From assembly GCA_964498525.1 (NCBI GenBank), contig CAZCGU010000006.1, positions 1 through 64,000 of the forward strand: DNA of 64,000 bases, given 5' to 3'. The notes beneath the pieces are model-generated. The model did no database searches, had not been told where the DNA came from, and worked only from the letters and a program-made list of their open reading frames with translations. The position numbers were made by a program, and so were the translations under genes. Origin of the DNA: DTU098 sp964498525 (GTDB lineage Bacteria > Bacillota > Desulfotomaculia > Desulfotomaculales > Pelotomaculaceae). Positions 28,152 to 37,344 of the stretch are shown here, one piece after another (position 1 is the first letter of the stretch; every line of letters begins with the position of its first letter).

Positions 28152-28889
28152 ATGACTGATTTTAAGCCAGGCGGGGTTTACAAACCGGAGGACCTCAATT
28201 CAGCTTACAAACGCTGGAATAAGCCGAATCAAGTCCGGTACGGTAAAAGTAATTTTTACAGGATCGGTGTGGCCTTGTTGATTTTTTTATTCTTTTTAGC
28301 CTTGAAAGAAACCAGCAATCCCTGGGGCCTGGAGGCCAGGGAAAATCTAAAAAAGGTCCTGACCACAGACTGGAACTACCAGCCCGTCATGGAAAGGATA
28401 GTTTGTTTCGGCCTGCAGCTGGCGAATTTGGACTGGCCTATGCTCAGTAATCCCCAGCCTGTTTTATCCCCTGCGGGACAAAGTATTGCGGCGGTAAACC
28501 TGCCGGTTCCAGTTTCAGGCAAGGTCGTGCGGGGATTCGGCATGGTCACGGACCCCCTTGACAATATGGAGCGGTTCCATTCGGGTATCGATATAGCCGC
28601 CCCCATCGGAAGCGCCGTCAAAGCCGTACAGGCCGGGGTAATCAAGCGGTTAGGTGAAAGCCCTGAATTGGGGACGTATATTTTAATCGAACACACAGAG
28701 GGGTTCTTTACACTTTACGGCGGGTTGTCCAGGGCCATGGTAGAAGAGGGCCAGCAGGTGCCGGCCGGCAGGATTATTGGTGAAGTGGGCGCGGTGGGAG
28801 ATGTTCCGGGGGGCGGCCTGCATTTTGAGCTGAGGGAGAACAATAAACTGATTGACCCCTTGACAAAGCTGATGATTAATCCAAATTAA
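28152..28889 (+). CDS. spoIVFA: SpoIVFA-like M23 (LytM) domain protein
   Basis: A 245-residue protein with one membrane helix (about 38-55) and a C-terminal LytM/M23 domain (about 130-240). The first zinc motif HSGID is intact. The usual HxH reads GLHFEL, with Gly replacing the first His, so it is probably catalytically dead. It directly precedes an M50 protease gene, as SpoIVFA precedes SpoIVFB in Bacillus, where it holds and regulates that protease in the outer forespore membrane. Confidence 0.82.
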   Translation: MTDFKPGGVYKPEDLNSAYKRWNKPNQVRYGKSNFYRIGVALLIFLFFLALKETSNPWGLEARENLKKVLTTDWNYQPVMERIVCFGLQLANLDWPMLSNPQPVLSPAGQSIAAVNLPVPVSGKVVRGFGMVTDPLDNMERFHSGIDIAAPIGSAVKAVQAGVIKRLGESPELGTYILIEHTEGFFTLYGGLSRAMVEEGQQVPAGRIIGEVGAVGDVPGGGLHFELRENNKLIDPLTKLMINPN

Positions 28890-28901
28890 GGGGGAAGCTT
28901 C

Positions 28902-29792
28902 TTGAGAATTGGCCGTTTAGCCGGTGTGGAAATTCATTTAAACAATGCTTTTTTGGCCCTTCTCGGGCTGTTTTTTGTAGCCGGTGTTCTGGGTAAAGGG
29001 CTGATTGCCTTCGGGGTGGTCCTGCTGCACGAACTGGCTCACGTGGCTGTTGCCCGCCGTTTTGGTGTGCATGTGGAAGACGTGGAACTGTTGCCCTTTG
29101 GCGGCGTAGCCCGCATGGGCAGCGAGGTGGTTTTTGATCCAGCCAAAGAGGTCAGCGTTGCCTTTGCCGGACCCGCTGCCAACCTGCTCCTGGCCGGCCT
29201 GGTTGTAACCCTGAATAATCACGGTATCTGGGATAACGAGCTGGGCCGGTTTTTTCTCCAGTGCAATTTAATGATCGCCTCATTCAATCTGTTGCCGGCC
29301 CTTCCCCTGGATGGAGGACGGATCCTGCGCGCCTATCTGGCCCGGCGTGTGGGTTTTAAGCAGGCAACCTACCGGGCCTCCTGGTGGGGGCAATTTTGGG
29401 GTGTTATCATCGTTCTGGGCGGGACGGCCGGCCTGATCAGGGGGATATCCGGACTGGATATTCCGGTGGCAGGCATTTTTCTTTTATATGCGGCTACCCG
29501 GGAAAAAAGCCTGGCCTCCTTTCACTTTATCCGTCACCTGGCGCAAAAAAAAGAGGAACTGGCCAGGGCCGGGGTGCTGCCGGGGGAACCGCTGGTATCT
29601 CTGGAAACCGTCCGGCTGGGGGATTTGATCAGGTCCTTTGTGCCCCAGCGTTTTCACGTGATCCTGCTGCTTGATCGGAACTGGCAATACCGGGGAGTTG
29701 TAAGCGAAGTCCAGGTGATTGACGCCCTGCTGAGCCAGGGTGTTGACGCCCCGGCAGGGAGCCTGATCAAACCGGACCAGTTAACCAAATAA
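28902..29792 (+). CDS. spoIVFB: SpoIVFB-like M50 intramembrane metalloprotease
   Basis: A 296-residue site-2 protease. The zinc motif HELAH is near residue 45, with the second motif NLLPALPLDGGR near 130 and four to six membrane helices. The C-terminal domain (about 200-290) resembles a CBS module. In Bacillus the homologue cleaves pro-sigma-K. The gene starts 12 nt after the spoIVFA-like gene, at TTG after GGGGGAAG. The substrate here is inferred from context. Confidence 0.9.
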   Translation: MRIGRLAGVEIHLNNAFLALLGLFFVAGVLGKGLIAFGVVLLHELAHVAVARRFGVHVEDVELLPFGGVARMGSEVVFDPAKEVSVAFAGPAANLLLAGLVVTLNNHGIWDNELGRFFLQCNLMIASFNLLPALPLDGGRILRAYLARRVGFKQATYRASWWGQFWGVIIVLGGTAGLIRGISGLDIPVAGIFLLYAATREKSLASFHFIRHLAQKKEELARAGVLPGEPLVSLETVRLGDLIRSFVPQRFHVILLLDRNWQYRGVVSEVQVIDALLSQGVDAPAGSLIKPDQLTK

Positions 29793-29957
29793 TTGTAAGA
29801 GTTAAACTATTGCAGGTTTTTCTAGCCCCATGTAGAATAAATTGCAGAGAATATTATTTTGTTATTTTCTGGTTATAATACTTGATAGTTTGCTCTATGT
29901 TGCTTGCAAGATTGTCTTTTGTTATTATAATTAACATCTTCAGGAAGGAAGACGGAA

Positions 29958-31820
29958 TTGGATTTCCTTGATCAAATTTTACCCCTGGTCAAAAAGCCGG
30001 CCCGCTATGCGGGGGGTGAGTGGAATGCCGTCCGCAAGGATTGGGGGACGGTGCAATACAGGGCAGCTTTTGCTTTTCCCGACGTGTACGAGGTAGGCAT
30101 GTCCCACCTGGGGCTTCAGATTTTGTATGATGTTGTGAACCGGCGCCCCGGCGTCCTGATGGAGAGGGTTTTTGCCCCCTGGCCGGACATGGAAGAAAAA
30201 ATGCGGGAGCACAGCCTTCCTTTGTTTGCCCTGGAATCGCGCCGGCCTCTTTTGGAATTTGATATGGTGGCCTTTACCCTTCAGTATGAGATGAGCTTTT
30301 CCAATGTTCTGACCATGCTCGACCTCGGAGGTATCCCCCGCCGGAGCGAAGACCGGGGAACTGGCGGTTATCCGTTGATCATAGCCGGGGGACCTTGTGC
30401 TTATAACCCGGAGCCCCTGGCGGACTTTATTGATTTGTTTGTTATCGGCGAAGGGGAAGAAGTAATTGGTGAGCTGCTGGATGTCCTGGTGGAAATGAAA
30501 GGGCAGGGTGCTCCCAAAAGGGAATTGCTCCTGGCGGCTGCCCGGCTTCCCGGGATTTATGCACCCGCGTTCTACAGGGTTTTATATCACGCAGACGGAT
30601 CTTTCCGCGGGATCGTTCCCACTGTAGACGGGGTTACTCCGGGGATCAGCAAAAGGGCCGTGAAAGATCTGGATCGTGCCCCCTTCCCGGAAAAACCCAT
30701 TGTCCCCACTACCGAGGTGGTGCATGACCGGATTATGCTGGAGGTTTTCCGGGGTTGTACCCGGGGCTGCCGTTTTTGCCAGGCTGGTATTCTCTACCGC
30801 CCGGTCCGGGAAAAAAAGCCGGAAACCATTTTAAGACAGGCGGCCAATCTGGTGAAAAACACCGGCTACGAAGAAATATCCCTGACTTCACTCAGTACCA
30901 GCGATTATACGCCGGTCCGGGAAGTGATTAAATCTCTTCTGGACAAATATGCCCGCCAGGGACTGGGGGTCTCCCTGCCGTCCCTCAGGGCTGATAATTT
31001 TTCAGTGGAACTGGCCAAGGAGGTCCAGCGGGTGCGCCGCTCCAGCCTTACCTTTGCGCCGGAAGCCGGCACCCAGCGTTTAAGGGATGTTATCAACAAG
31101 GGCGTCGGGGAAACAGACTTGATAGAAGCGGCAAGCGCCGCCTTCAGGGAAGGCTGGAAGGCCGTGAAGCTCTACTTTATGATCGGGCTTCCCACGGAAA
31201 CCGATGAAGATCTGGATGGTATTGTCCGGCTGGCCAGGGCCGTGCTGGCTCTCGGCAGGAAGGCGGGCGTGCCCCGGGGGCGGCTCCGGGTGACCATCAG
31301 CGCCTCGTCCTTCGTTCCCAAAGCCCATACACCCTTTCAGTGGGAGCCCCAGGCTCCCCTGGACGAACTGCGGAGAAAACAGGGCTATCTGTCAGAAAGG
31401 CTAAAAGAGCGGGGGATTGTTTTTAACTACCATGATGCCGGAGTGAGTTTCCTGGAGGCAGCTTTCGCCCGGGGAGACCGGCGGCTGGGGGCGGTTTTGG
31501 CCAGGGCTGTGGATTTGGGCTGCAAGTTCGACGGCTGGTCCGAGTACTTTCAACTGGACCGCTGGCTTGAAGCCTTCCGTCTGGCCGGCCTCAACCCGGA
31601 GGATTACGCCAACCGCCGTTATGCTTACGATGAACCGCTGCCCTGGGGCCATATCGAGACCGGGGTTATAAAGCAGTATCTGGCCCAGGAACACCAGCGG
31701 GCCCTGGCCGGACTTGTTACCGATGACTGCCGTACCACAACCTGCCCTGGCTGCGGGGTCTGCAGTTGCCTGGAAATGGAACCGAAATTTGCGGGGGGTG
31801 AGCCGTATCCCGGTTTATAG
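29958..31820 (+). CDS. Radical SAM protein, TIGR03960 family
   Basis: A 620-residue B12-binding-like plus radical SAM protein. The [4Fe-4S] cysteines are C267, C271 and C274 (CTRGCRFC). An N-terminal Rossmann-type region precedes them, and a Cys-rich tail (CRTTTCPGCGVCSC) closes the chain. The family pairs with a TIGR03936 protein and sits before rng and rplU in many Firmicutes; the reaction is unknown. TTG start after GGAAGGAAG. It overlaps the next gene by 23 nt. Confidence 0.92.
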   Translation: MDFLDQILPLVKKPARYAGGEWNAVRKDWGTVQYRAAFAFPDVYEVGMSHLGLQILYDVVNRRPGVLMERVFAPWPDMEEKMREHSLPLFALESRRPLLEFDMVAFTLQYEMSFSNVLTMLDLGGIPRRSEDRGTGGYPLIIAGGPCAYNPEPLADFIDLFVIGEGEEVIGELLDVLVEMKGQGAPKRELLLAAARLPGIYAPAFYRVLYHADGSFRGIVPTVDGVTPGISKRAVKDLDRAPFPEKPIVPTTEVVHDRIMLEVFRGCTRGCRFCQAGILYRPVREKKPETILRQAANLVKNTGYEEISLTSLSTSDYTPVREVIKSLLDKYARQGLGVSLPSLRADNFSVELAKEVQRVRRSSLTFAPEAGTQRLRDVINKGVGETDLIEAASAAFREGWKAVKLYFMIGLPTETDEDLDGIVRLARAVLALGRKAGVPRGRLRVTISASSFVPKAHTPFQWEPQAPLDELRRKQGYLSERLKERGIVFNYHDAGVSFLEAAFARGDRRLGAVLARAVDLGCKFDGWSEYFQLDRWLEAFRLAGLNPEDYANRRYAYDEPLPWGHIETGVIKQYLAQEHQRALAGLVTDDCRTTTCPGCGVCSCLEMEPKFAGGEPYPGL

Positions 31821-32499
31821 AATGATGTACGCCAAGGTTGGGCCGGCCCGTTATATTTCCCATCTGGATCTGCTCAGGACCTTCGGGAGGGCTGCCCGGC
31901 GGGCCGGGTTGCCGCTGGCCTTTACCCAGGGCTATAATCCCCATCCCAAAATTACCTTTGCCGCCCCCCTGGGTGTGGGAATTTCCGGGGAAGCGGAATT
32001 TGCCGACCTGGAGCTGGCCGAAGATCTTCCCGTACCGGATGTTGCCGGGGCCCTGGCGGGCGCCTTGCCGGAAGGACTGCGCCTTTTAGAGGTAAGGCAG
32101 CTAAAGGGGCCCGGACCATCCCTGATGGCAATGGTGGATAGGGCGGCGTACCGGGCTGAAGCGAGGGCCGGCGTACCGGTAACCGGTGAGAAGTTGGAAC
32201 AGGCTATTCTTTCTTTTCTCTCCAGACCCGAAATCCTGACGGAAAGAAAAAATAAGGAAGGGAAAAAAAATCTGTACGATCTGCGGCCCGGCATATTTTC
32301 CATGTCAGGAGAGTTAGCTGACGATATAATAAAGATAGAGGCGGAATTAAAAACAGGCAGCACCGGTAATGTAAGGTTTGAGGAGGTCCTGGGGGCTTTT
32401 GAAAAAACCAGTGGGATTGTTCTCCGGGGCAAGTGTGTACTGTTCAGGAGCGGTCTTTACGCCGCATCAGAAAAAGAAAAGATGCTGTGGCCCGGTTGA
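31798..32499 (+). CDS. TIGR03936 / DUF2344 family protein
   Basis: A 233-residue protein with family hallmarks at the N-terminus: YISHLDLLRTF, GYNPHPKITFA, then LGVGISGEAEFADL. It is often fused to, or adjacent to, the TIGR03960 radical SAM protein, as here. I chose the GTG at 31798; ATG at 31822 is possible. Function unknown, possibly RNA- or ribosome-related given the neighbours rng, rplU and rpmA. Confidence 0.88.
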   Translation: MSRIPVYRMMYAKVGPARYISHLDLLRTFGRAARRAGLPLAFTQGYNPHPKITFAAPLGVGISGEAEFADLELAEDLPVPDVAGALAGALPEGLRLLEVRQLKGPGPSLMAMVDRAAYRAEARAGVPVTGEKLEQAILSFLSRPEILTERKNKEGKKNLYDLRPGIFSMSGELADDIIKIEAELKTGSTGNVRFEEVLGAFEKTSGIVLRGKCVLFRSGLYAASEKEKMLWPG

Positions 32500-32550
32500 A
32501 CAGTTTCTAATTTTAATATAATGGGTAATTCACTAGAGGGGAAAGGTTTT

Positions 32551-34245
32551 ATGCTTAAGGAGATTGTTGTTAACGTAGGCGAGGAAGAGACCAGGGTAGC
32601 AGTGCTGGAAGACAATGTGCCGGTGGAAATTTACATTGAAAGATCCGTCAATCAGCGCCTGGTGGGCAATATTTTTAAGGGCCGGGTTGAGAATGTTTTG
32701 CCCGGCATGCAGGCGGCTTTTGTTAATATAGGTCTGGAAAAAAACGCCTTCCTTTATGTGGAAGACGCCCTTCCAGCGCGTTCGCCGGAAATCAACGAGC
32801 AGGGCGGCACCGCCCTGGGGGGCGCCAATATATGTGATATCCTAAAGCAAGGGCAGGAAGTGCTGGTTCAAATTGTGAAAGAGCCCATTGGGACCAAGGG
32901 ACCCCGGGTAACGATTCACATTACGCTGCCCGGGCGCTATCTTGTTCTGATGCCCACAGTGGACTATATCGGGATTTCCAGGCGGATTGAATCCGAAAAA
33001 GAACGGGAGCGGCTCAAGGACCTGGCTGCCCGGGTCAAGCCCGAAGGTATGGGTGTAATAGTGAGAACCGTGGCGGAAGGGGTTGAAGAAGAGGAGTTCC
33101 GTCAGGATATCACCATGCTGACAAAACTTTGGCGTAAAATCCTTAGCAGGGCCGCCTACGGGCCTGTGCCCAACCTGGTGCACCGTGATCTGGAACTGGT
33201 CCAGCGAATTCTAAGGGATATTTTTACCGAGGATGTTGATCGCCTGACCCTGAATTCCCGCTATGAATATGAAAAGGTTCTGGATCTTCTGGATATAACA
33301 GGCCCGCGGCTAAAACTGAAAGTTTTCTTTGACGAGCGGGAAAATATTTTTGAGGAATACGGCATTGAACAGGAAATTGATAAAGCTCTCAAGCGAAAAG
33401 TCTGGCTTAAATGCGGGGGCTACCTGGTTATTGACCAGGCCGAAGCCCTGACTGCCATTGATGTCAACACCGGCAAGTACGTGGGAACAATCAACCTGGA
33501 AGACACGGTCCTTAAAACAAACCTGGAGGCTGCCCAGGAAATTGGCCGGCAGCTTCGCCTCCGCAACATCGGTGGCATTGTCATTGTGGATTTTATTGAT
33601 ATGACGGAGGAAGGACACCGCCAGGAGGTGTTGCAGGTTCTGGAAGCGGAAATCAAGCGGGATAAAACCAAAACCAACATCCTTGGCATCACCCAGCTGG
33701 GACTGGTGGAGATGACCCGCAAGAAGGTGCGTCCAAGCCTGGCTGAGGTTCTTCAGAAAACCTGCCCCTACTGTGAAGGTAAAGGCAAGGTGCTTTCCGA
33801 GGAGACGCTGGGCATCCACTGCAAGAATCAAATTTATAATATGGCCCGGCAGACTTCAGCTCAGACGATCCTGGTAGAAGCCAACCCGGTGGTAGCGGCA
33901 AGGCTCATTGGCAGCGGCGGGGCAAATTTAAAGGATTTGGAGAATAAAACCGGTAAAAGCCTTTACATCAGGGGGTCTACAACCCACCATATCGAATCCG
34001 TCGCTATTCGCCCGCTTCCGGATAACGAAGGGGTTACGGCCCATACCTTTCCGGTAAAACCCGGCGAGGTGCTGGAAGTTAAGGTGGAGGAACCCCATGT
34101 TTCCAATACTAATGACGGTATTGCCAGGGTCAACGGGTTTATCCTGGATATCGAGGGCGCCGGATCTCTTATTGGTGAAACAATTCCAGTTGAAGTAAGC
34201 AGGGTTTACCGGACTTACGCTAAAGCCCGGCCGGTTAAGATTTGA
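32551..34245 (+). CDS. rng: Ribonuclease G (RNase E/G family)
   Basis: A 564-residue endoribonuclease for rRNA and mRNA processing. It has an N-terminal S1 domain (about 36-120) and a catalytic core with the magnesium-binding region AIDVNTGKYVG and VDFIDM. The zinc-link-like cysteines are CPYCEGKGK. The C-terminal domain is longer than in the E. coli enzyme and carries a KH-like segment (ARLIGSGG). ATG 32551 follows AGGGGAAAGG. Confidence 0.93.
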   Translation: MLKEIVVNVGEEETRVAVLEDNVPVEIYIERSVNQRLVGNIFKGRVENVLPGMQAAFVNIGLEKNAFLYVEDALPARSPEINEQGGTALGGANICDILKQGQEVLVQIVKEPIGTKGPRVTIHITLPGRYLVLMPTVDYIGISRRIESEKERERLKDLAARVKPEGMGVIVRTVAEGVEEEEFRQDITMLTKLWRKILSRAAYGPVPNLVHRDLELVQRILRDIFTEDVDRLTLNSRYEYEKVLDLLDITGPRLKLKVFFDERENIFEEYGIEQEIDKALKRKVWLKCGGYLVIDQAEALTAIDVNTGKYVGTINLEDTVLKTNLEAAQEIGRQLRLRNIGGIVIVDFIDMTEEGHRQEVLQVLEAEIKRDKTKTNILGITQLGLVEMTRKKVRPSLAEVLQKTCPYCEGKGKVLSEETLGIHCKNQIYNMARQTSAQTILVEANPVVAARLIGSGGANLKDLENKTGKSLYIRGSTTHHIESVAIRPLPDNEGVTAHTFPVKPGEVLEVKVEEPHVSNTNDGIARVNGFILDIEGAGSLIGETIPVEVSRVYRTYAKARPVKI

Positions 34246-34314
34246 CACCGGCTTTTCGGCCAGTGGCGTTAAAGGATAAAGCGCCCCCTGGGGCGGGCGG
34301 GAAGTGTTAAAAAA

Positions 34315-34428
34315 TTGAACGAGGGCCTGAAAACCCGCCGGTGGTACAGGTTCCTTCATTATGCGGCCCCGTTTTTAGTCTGGTGGTTTAACCTGGTCAT
34401 CTTTTCCCTGCCGGCAATGCGGGGCTAA
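34315..34428 (+). CDS. Possible 37-residue Trp-rich membrane peptide
   Basis: An open frame starting at TTG in the rng-rplU spacer. It encodes a basic N-terminus (LKTRRWYRF) followed by a hydrophobic, Trp-rich helix (PFLVWWFNLVIFSLP). The composition looks like a single-pass membrane peptide rather than random frame. The ribosome site is poor (GGGAAG about 10 nt away), so the call is tentative. Confidence 0.3.
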   Translation: MNEGLKTRRWYRFLHYAAPFLVWWFNLVIFSLPAMRG

Positions 34429-34438
34429 TCGCCATGTC

Positions 34439-34466
34439 TTGACAAAGCAGGCGGATATGTTAAAAT
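34439..34466 (+). promoter_or_regulatory. Sigma-A promoter of rplU-rpmA
   Basis: TTGACA (34439-34444), a 16-bp spacer and TAAAAT (34461-34466). Transcription would begin near 34473, at the 5' edge of the L21 leader. Confidence 0.8.
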
Positions 34467-34472
34467 GGTATA

Positions 34473-34570
34473 TCGCAGGCATATTTACCTGCGTGACACC
34501 GCACGGAACGGGTTTTCTTAAAAAGGGGCAGGCCCTACCTTTTCCGGCGAGTCCTTAAATTACGGGAGGT
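34473..34570 (+). ncRNA. L21 ribosomal protein leader
   Basis: It starts with hairpin GCAGGCATATTTACCTGC. The conserved blocks CGTGACACCGCACGGAACGGG and CTTTTCCGGCGAGTCC follow, matching my memory of the Firmicute L21 leader family. It lies directly before rplU and is thought to let L21 repress its own operon. Confidence 0.75.
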
Positions 34571-34577
34571 GCATTTT

Positions 34578-34889
34578 TTGTACGCGATTATTGAAACCGG
34601 CGGCAAGCAATACCGCGTCCGGGAGGGCGACACGCTTTACCTGGAAAAATTACCTGCTGAAGCAGGTGAAGTTGTGGAAATTAACAAGGTTCTGGCTTTG
34701 ATTAAGGATGATGAATTAAAACTGGGCACGCCTCTGGTTGAGAACGCCAGAGTTGTTTTAAAGGTTGTCCGGCACGGCAGGGGTAAAAAGATAATTGTAT
34801 TTAAATATAAGGCCAAAAAAAATTACCGCCGCAAGCAGGGCCACAGGCAGCCCTTTACCCAGGTTACCGTGGAAAAAATAGAAGCTTAA
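34578..34889 (+). CDS. rplU: 50S ribosomal protein L21
   Basis: A 103-residue L21 with signature ETGGKQYRV at the N-terminus and a basic C-terminus (KKNYRRKQGHRQ). TTG start at 34578 after GGGAGGTG gives the standard length. Co-transcribed with rpmA, with no prp gene between them. Confidence 0.97.
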   Translation: MYAIIETGGKQYRVREGDTLYLEKLPAEAGEVVEINKVLALIKDDELKLGTPLVENARVVLKVVRHGRGKKIIVFKYKAKKNYRRKQGHRQPFTQVTVEKIEA

Positions 34890-34934
34890 TTTTAATTCCA
34901 CAGGCATGGATGAACATGGAAAGAGGTGATATCT

Positions 34935-35204
34935 TTGGCACACAAGAAAGGTGTGGGCAGTTCCAGGAACGGCAGGGATTCCCAGCCAAAAATGTTAGGC
35001 GTTAAAAGAGCCGACGGCCAATTTGTTCTGGCCGGCAGCATTCTGGTCAGGCAGCGCGGTACGCGGATTCATCCCGGCCGTAATGTCGGTATAGGCAGGG
35101 ACGATACCCTTTTTGCTGTGACAGACGGTGTGGTCAGCTTTGATAGAAAGGGCCGCGACAAAAAAACCGTCAGTGTAACTCCCCAGGCAGCAATTGGAGG
35201 ATAA
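34935..35204 (+). CDS. rpmA: 50S ribosomal protein L27
   Basis: An 89-residue L27. The TTG at 34935 (AAAGAGGTGAT upstream) gives MAHKKGVGSSRNGRDS, so there is no cleavable N-terminal extension (usually ending in FFA) as in Bacillus or Staphylococcus. This agrees with the absence of the Prp protease gene between rplU and rpmA. Confidence 0.96.
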   Translation: MAHKKGVGSSRNGRDSQPKMLGVKRADGQFVLAGSILVRQRGTRIHPGRNVGIGRDDTLFAVTDGVVSFDRKGRDKKTVSVTPQAAIGG

Positions 35205-35216
35205 GCATTGGAGAGA

Positions 35217-35247
35217 AGCGGTTCCTTTAGGGGGGCCGCTTTTTTAT
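35217..35247 (+). terminator. Intrinsic terminator after rpmA
   Basis: AGCGG / CCGCT stem with a G-rich loop is followed by TTTTTTATT. Confidence 0.8.
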
Positions 35248-35368
35248 TAAATGTTTTATTGTATCCCGCCTTTTCAGGGGAAGTTTATGTCAGGCGGGCG
35301 GGGCAATACCACTGTCGCAGTTTGGAAAAGCGGGTCTCTGACCAGGGTACCTGCGGGGAGGTAGTGAG

Positions 35369-35935
35369 ATGAGATTTAGAAAACTGCTGGATGTTGTTCA
35401 GGGGCAGAGACATGACTTTTTAAACCATTTGCAGGTTATCTCCGGTTTGCTTCAGTTGAAGAAAGAAGAGCAGCTGAGGGATTATCTGGCTCAGGTCAGC
35501 ATGGAGCAGGCGAGGCTAAGTAAGACTGCAAAGATCAAGATTCCCGAGGTTACCGCATCCCTCTTAAACGCCTGCAACGAAGCCGCGCTGAATCAGGTTG
35601 AGTTGGAACTGGAGGTGACTTCCAATTTTACCGGCTGTGTCATTCCCGGTCCGGTGGTGGCCGAGTCCCTTGAGCTCTGCCTGGGCCCCTTCTTCAGATT
35701 AATGGGTTCCCCGGATATTGGGGGCAGATCCCTGAAAATATATTTGGATGAGAGTGAGGGTAATTATATCTGCCGTCTTCTCTTTCCTGAACCCCCGCTG
35801 GGGGATCCCGGCCTTTTTGACAAGGAGCTGGAGTCCGTGGGGGGACTGTTGGGTCCTGGCGGCGGACGTGTCAACATGGCCGTGGTAAACGGGGGGGTAG
35901 AATTATTTTTGCTTTTCCCCGGGAATGAAAAATAA
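35369..35935 (+). CDS. spo0B: Spo0B-like sporulation phosphotransferase
   Basis: A 188-residue protein whose N-terminal Spo0B-type alpha-helical hairpin carries the phosphoacceptor His in QRHDFLNHLQVISGL (His14). It has a degenerate histidine-kinase-like C-terminal domain without clear ATP motifs. In Bacillus, Spo0B relays phosphate from Spo0F to Spo0A. Its place before obgE matches the Bacillus spo0B-obg pair. Confidence 0.85.
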   Translation: MRFRKLLDVVQGQRHDFLNHLQVISGLLQLKKEEQLRDYLAQVSMEQARLSKTAKIKIPEVTASLLNACNEAALNQVELELEVTSNFTGCVIPGPVVAESLELCLGPFFRLMGSPDIGGRSLKIYLDESEGNYICRLLFPEPPLGDPGLFDKELESVGGLLGPGGGRVNMAVVNGGVELFLLFPGNEK

Positions 35936-35967
35936 TAATTGGTTAAACTAAACCACAGGTGATTATG

Positions 35968-37233
35968 ATGTTTTTTGACAAAGCAAAGATATATGTAAAG
36001 GGCGGCGACGGTGGTAACGGGTGTGTGGCCATGCGCAGGGAAAAGTACATACCGGAAGGCGGTCCCTGGGGGGGCGACGGAGGCCGTGGCGGCGACGTTA
36101 TTTTCCAGGCCGACGAAGGATTGCGGACTCTGGTGGATTTCCGTTATAAAAGGCACTGCAGGGCTGACCGGGGAAGACATGGGGAGGGCAAGAACAGGCA
36201 TGGGGCATCCGGCGACAGCCTTGTTTTGCGGCTTCCGGTGGGCACGGTAGTCAAGGACGCCGCAAACGGGGAAATAATAGCCGATCTGCTCCAAAACGGC
36301 CAGCAGGTTGTGGTGGCAAAGGGGGGCCGGGGAGGCCGGGGTAACGCCCGTTTTGCTACCCCTCATAATAAAGCGCCCAGGATGGCGGAATTGGGAGAGC
36401 CGGGAGAAGAGCGACAGTTGCTTTTAGAACTCAAGCTAATTGCGGATGTTGGCCTGGTGGGTTTCCCCAATGCCGGGAAGTCCACTATAATTTCCCGCGT
36501 ATCAGCGGCCCAGCCTAAAATTGCCGATTACCCCTTTACCACGCTTACCCCTGTATTGGGTATGGTCAGGGTGCAGGACGAGCGCAGTTTTGTTATGGCC
36601 GATATTCCCGGTTTAATTGAAGGCGCCCATACGGGGGCGGGGCTGGGCCATGAATTCCTGCGCCATGTGGAGCGCACCCGCTTGCTTGTCCATGTTCTTG
36701 ATGCGGCGGGCAGTGAAGGACGGGATCCGGTGGATGATTTCCGGATAACCAACCGGGAATTGTTGCTGTACAATCCCGTGCTGGGGCAAAAGCCCCAGAT
36801 TATTTGCGCCAACAAAATGGATTTGCCCGACGCCGCCCCCAACCTGTCCAGAATTAGATCCGCCTTTGGTGAAGCCTATGAAATATTCCCCGTTTCGGCA
36901 GCCACCGGCGAAGGTCTGGATGCTTTAATTTACCGGATCAGCGAAATTCTGGAGGGGCTTCCCCTGGATTTGCCGGTTGTAGAGGCAACGGAACATGTAG
37001 TTCACCGGCCGGAGCCTCGTTTTGTCATAACCCGCTGGGAAGGGATCTTTCTCGTGGAGGGAAAAGAAATTGAGCGCCATGTGGCCATGACCGACCTGGA
37101 ACAAGATGAGGCGGTGGAACGCCTGCAGTGGATAATCCAGCGCATAGGCATTGAAGACGCCCTTAAGGAAGCCGGGATTAAGGAAGGGGACACAGTCAAA
37201 ATTGGCGAACTGGAATTTGAGTATGTTGAATAA
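35968..37233 (+). CDS. obgE: GTPase ObgE/CgtA
   Basis: A 421-residue Obg GTPase: glycine-rich Obg domain (GGDGGNGCVAMRRE), G domain with P-loop GFPNAGKST and DIPGLIEGAH, and NKMD as G4. The C-terminal OCT domain ends LEFEYVE. It acts in 50S maturation and stress control. The ATG at 35968 is 6 nt from AGGTG; ATG 35965 is 3 nt closer. Confidence 0.96.
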   Translation: MFFDKAKIYVKGGDGGNGCVAMRREKYIPEGGPWGGDGGRGGDVIFQADEGLRTLVDFRYKRHCRADRGRHGEGKNRHGASGDSLVLRLPVGTVVKDAANGEIIADLLQNGQQVVVAKGGRGGRGNARFATPHNKAPRMAELGEPGEERQLLLELKLIADVGLVGFPNAGKSTIISRVSAAQPKIADYPFTTLTPVLGMVRVQDERSFVMADIPGLIEGAHTGAGLGHEFLRHVERTRLLVHVLDAAGSEGRDPVDDFRITNRELLLYNPVLGQKPQIICANKMDLPDAAPNLSRIRSAFGEAYEIFPVSAATGEGLDALIYRISEILEGLPLDLPVVEATEHVVHRPEPRFVITRWEGIFLVEGKEIERHVAMTDLEQDEAVERLQWIIQRIGIEDALKEAGIKEGDTVKIGELEFEYVE

Positions 37234-37344
37234 CCGGCGCAGGGACGCTGGTTAGGCGAAATTCACCTTTTAACACTTTTGCAGTGCAGTTGACTGATAT
37301 ATTTTGTTTACTTTTAACAAATTCGGGGAGCGGAAGTATTTAAT

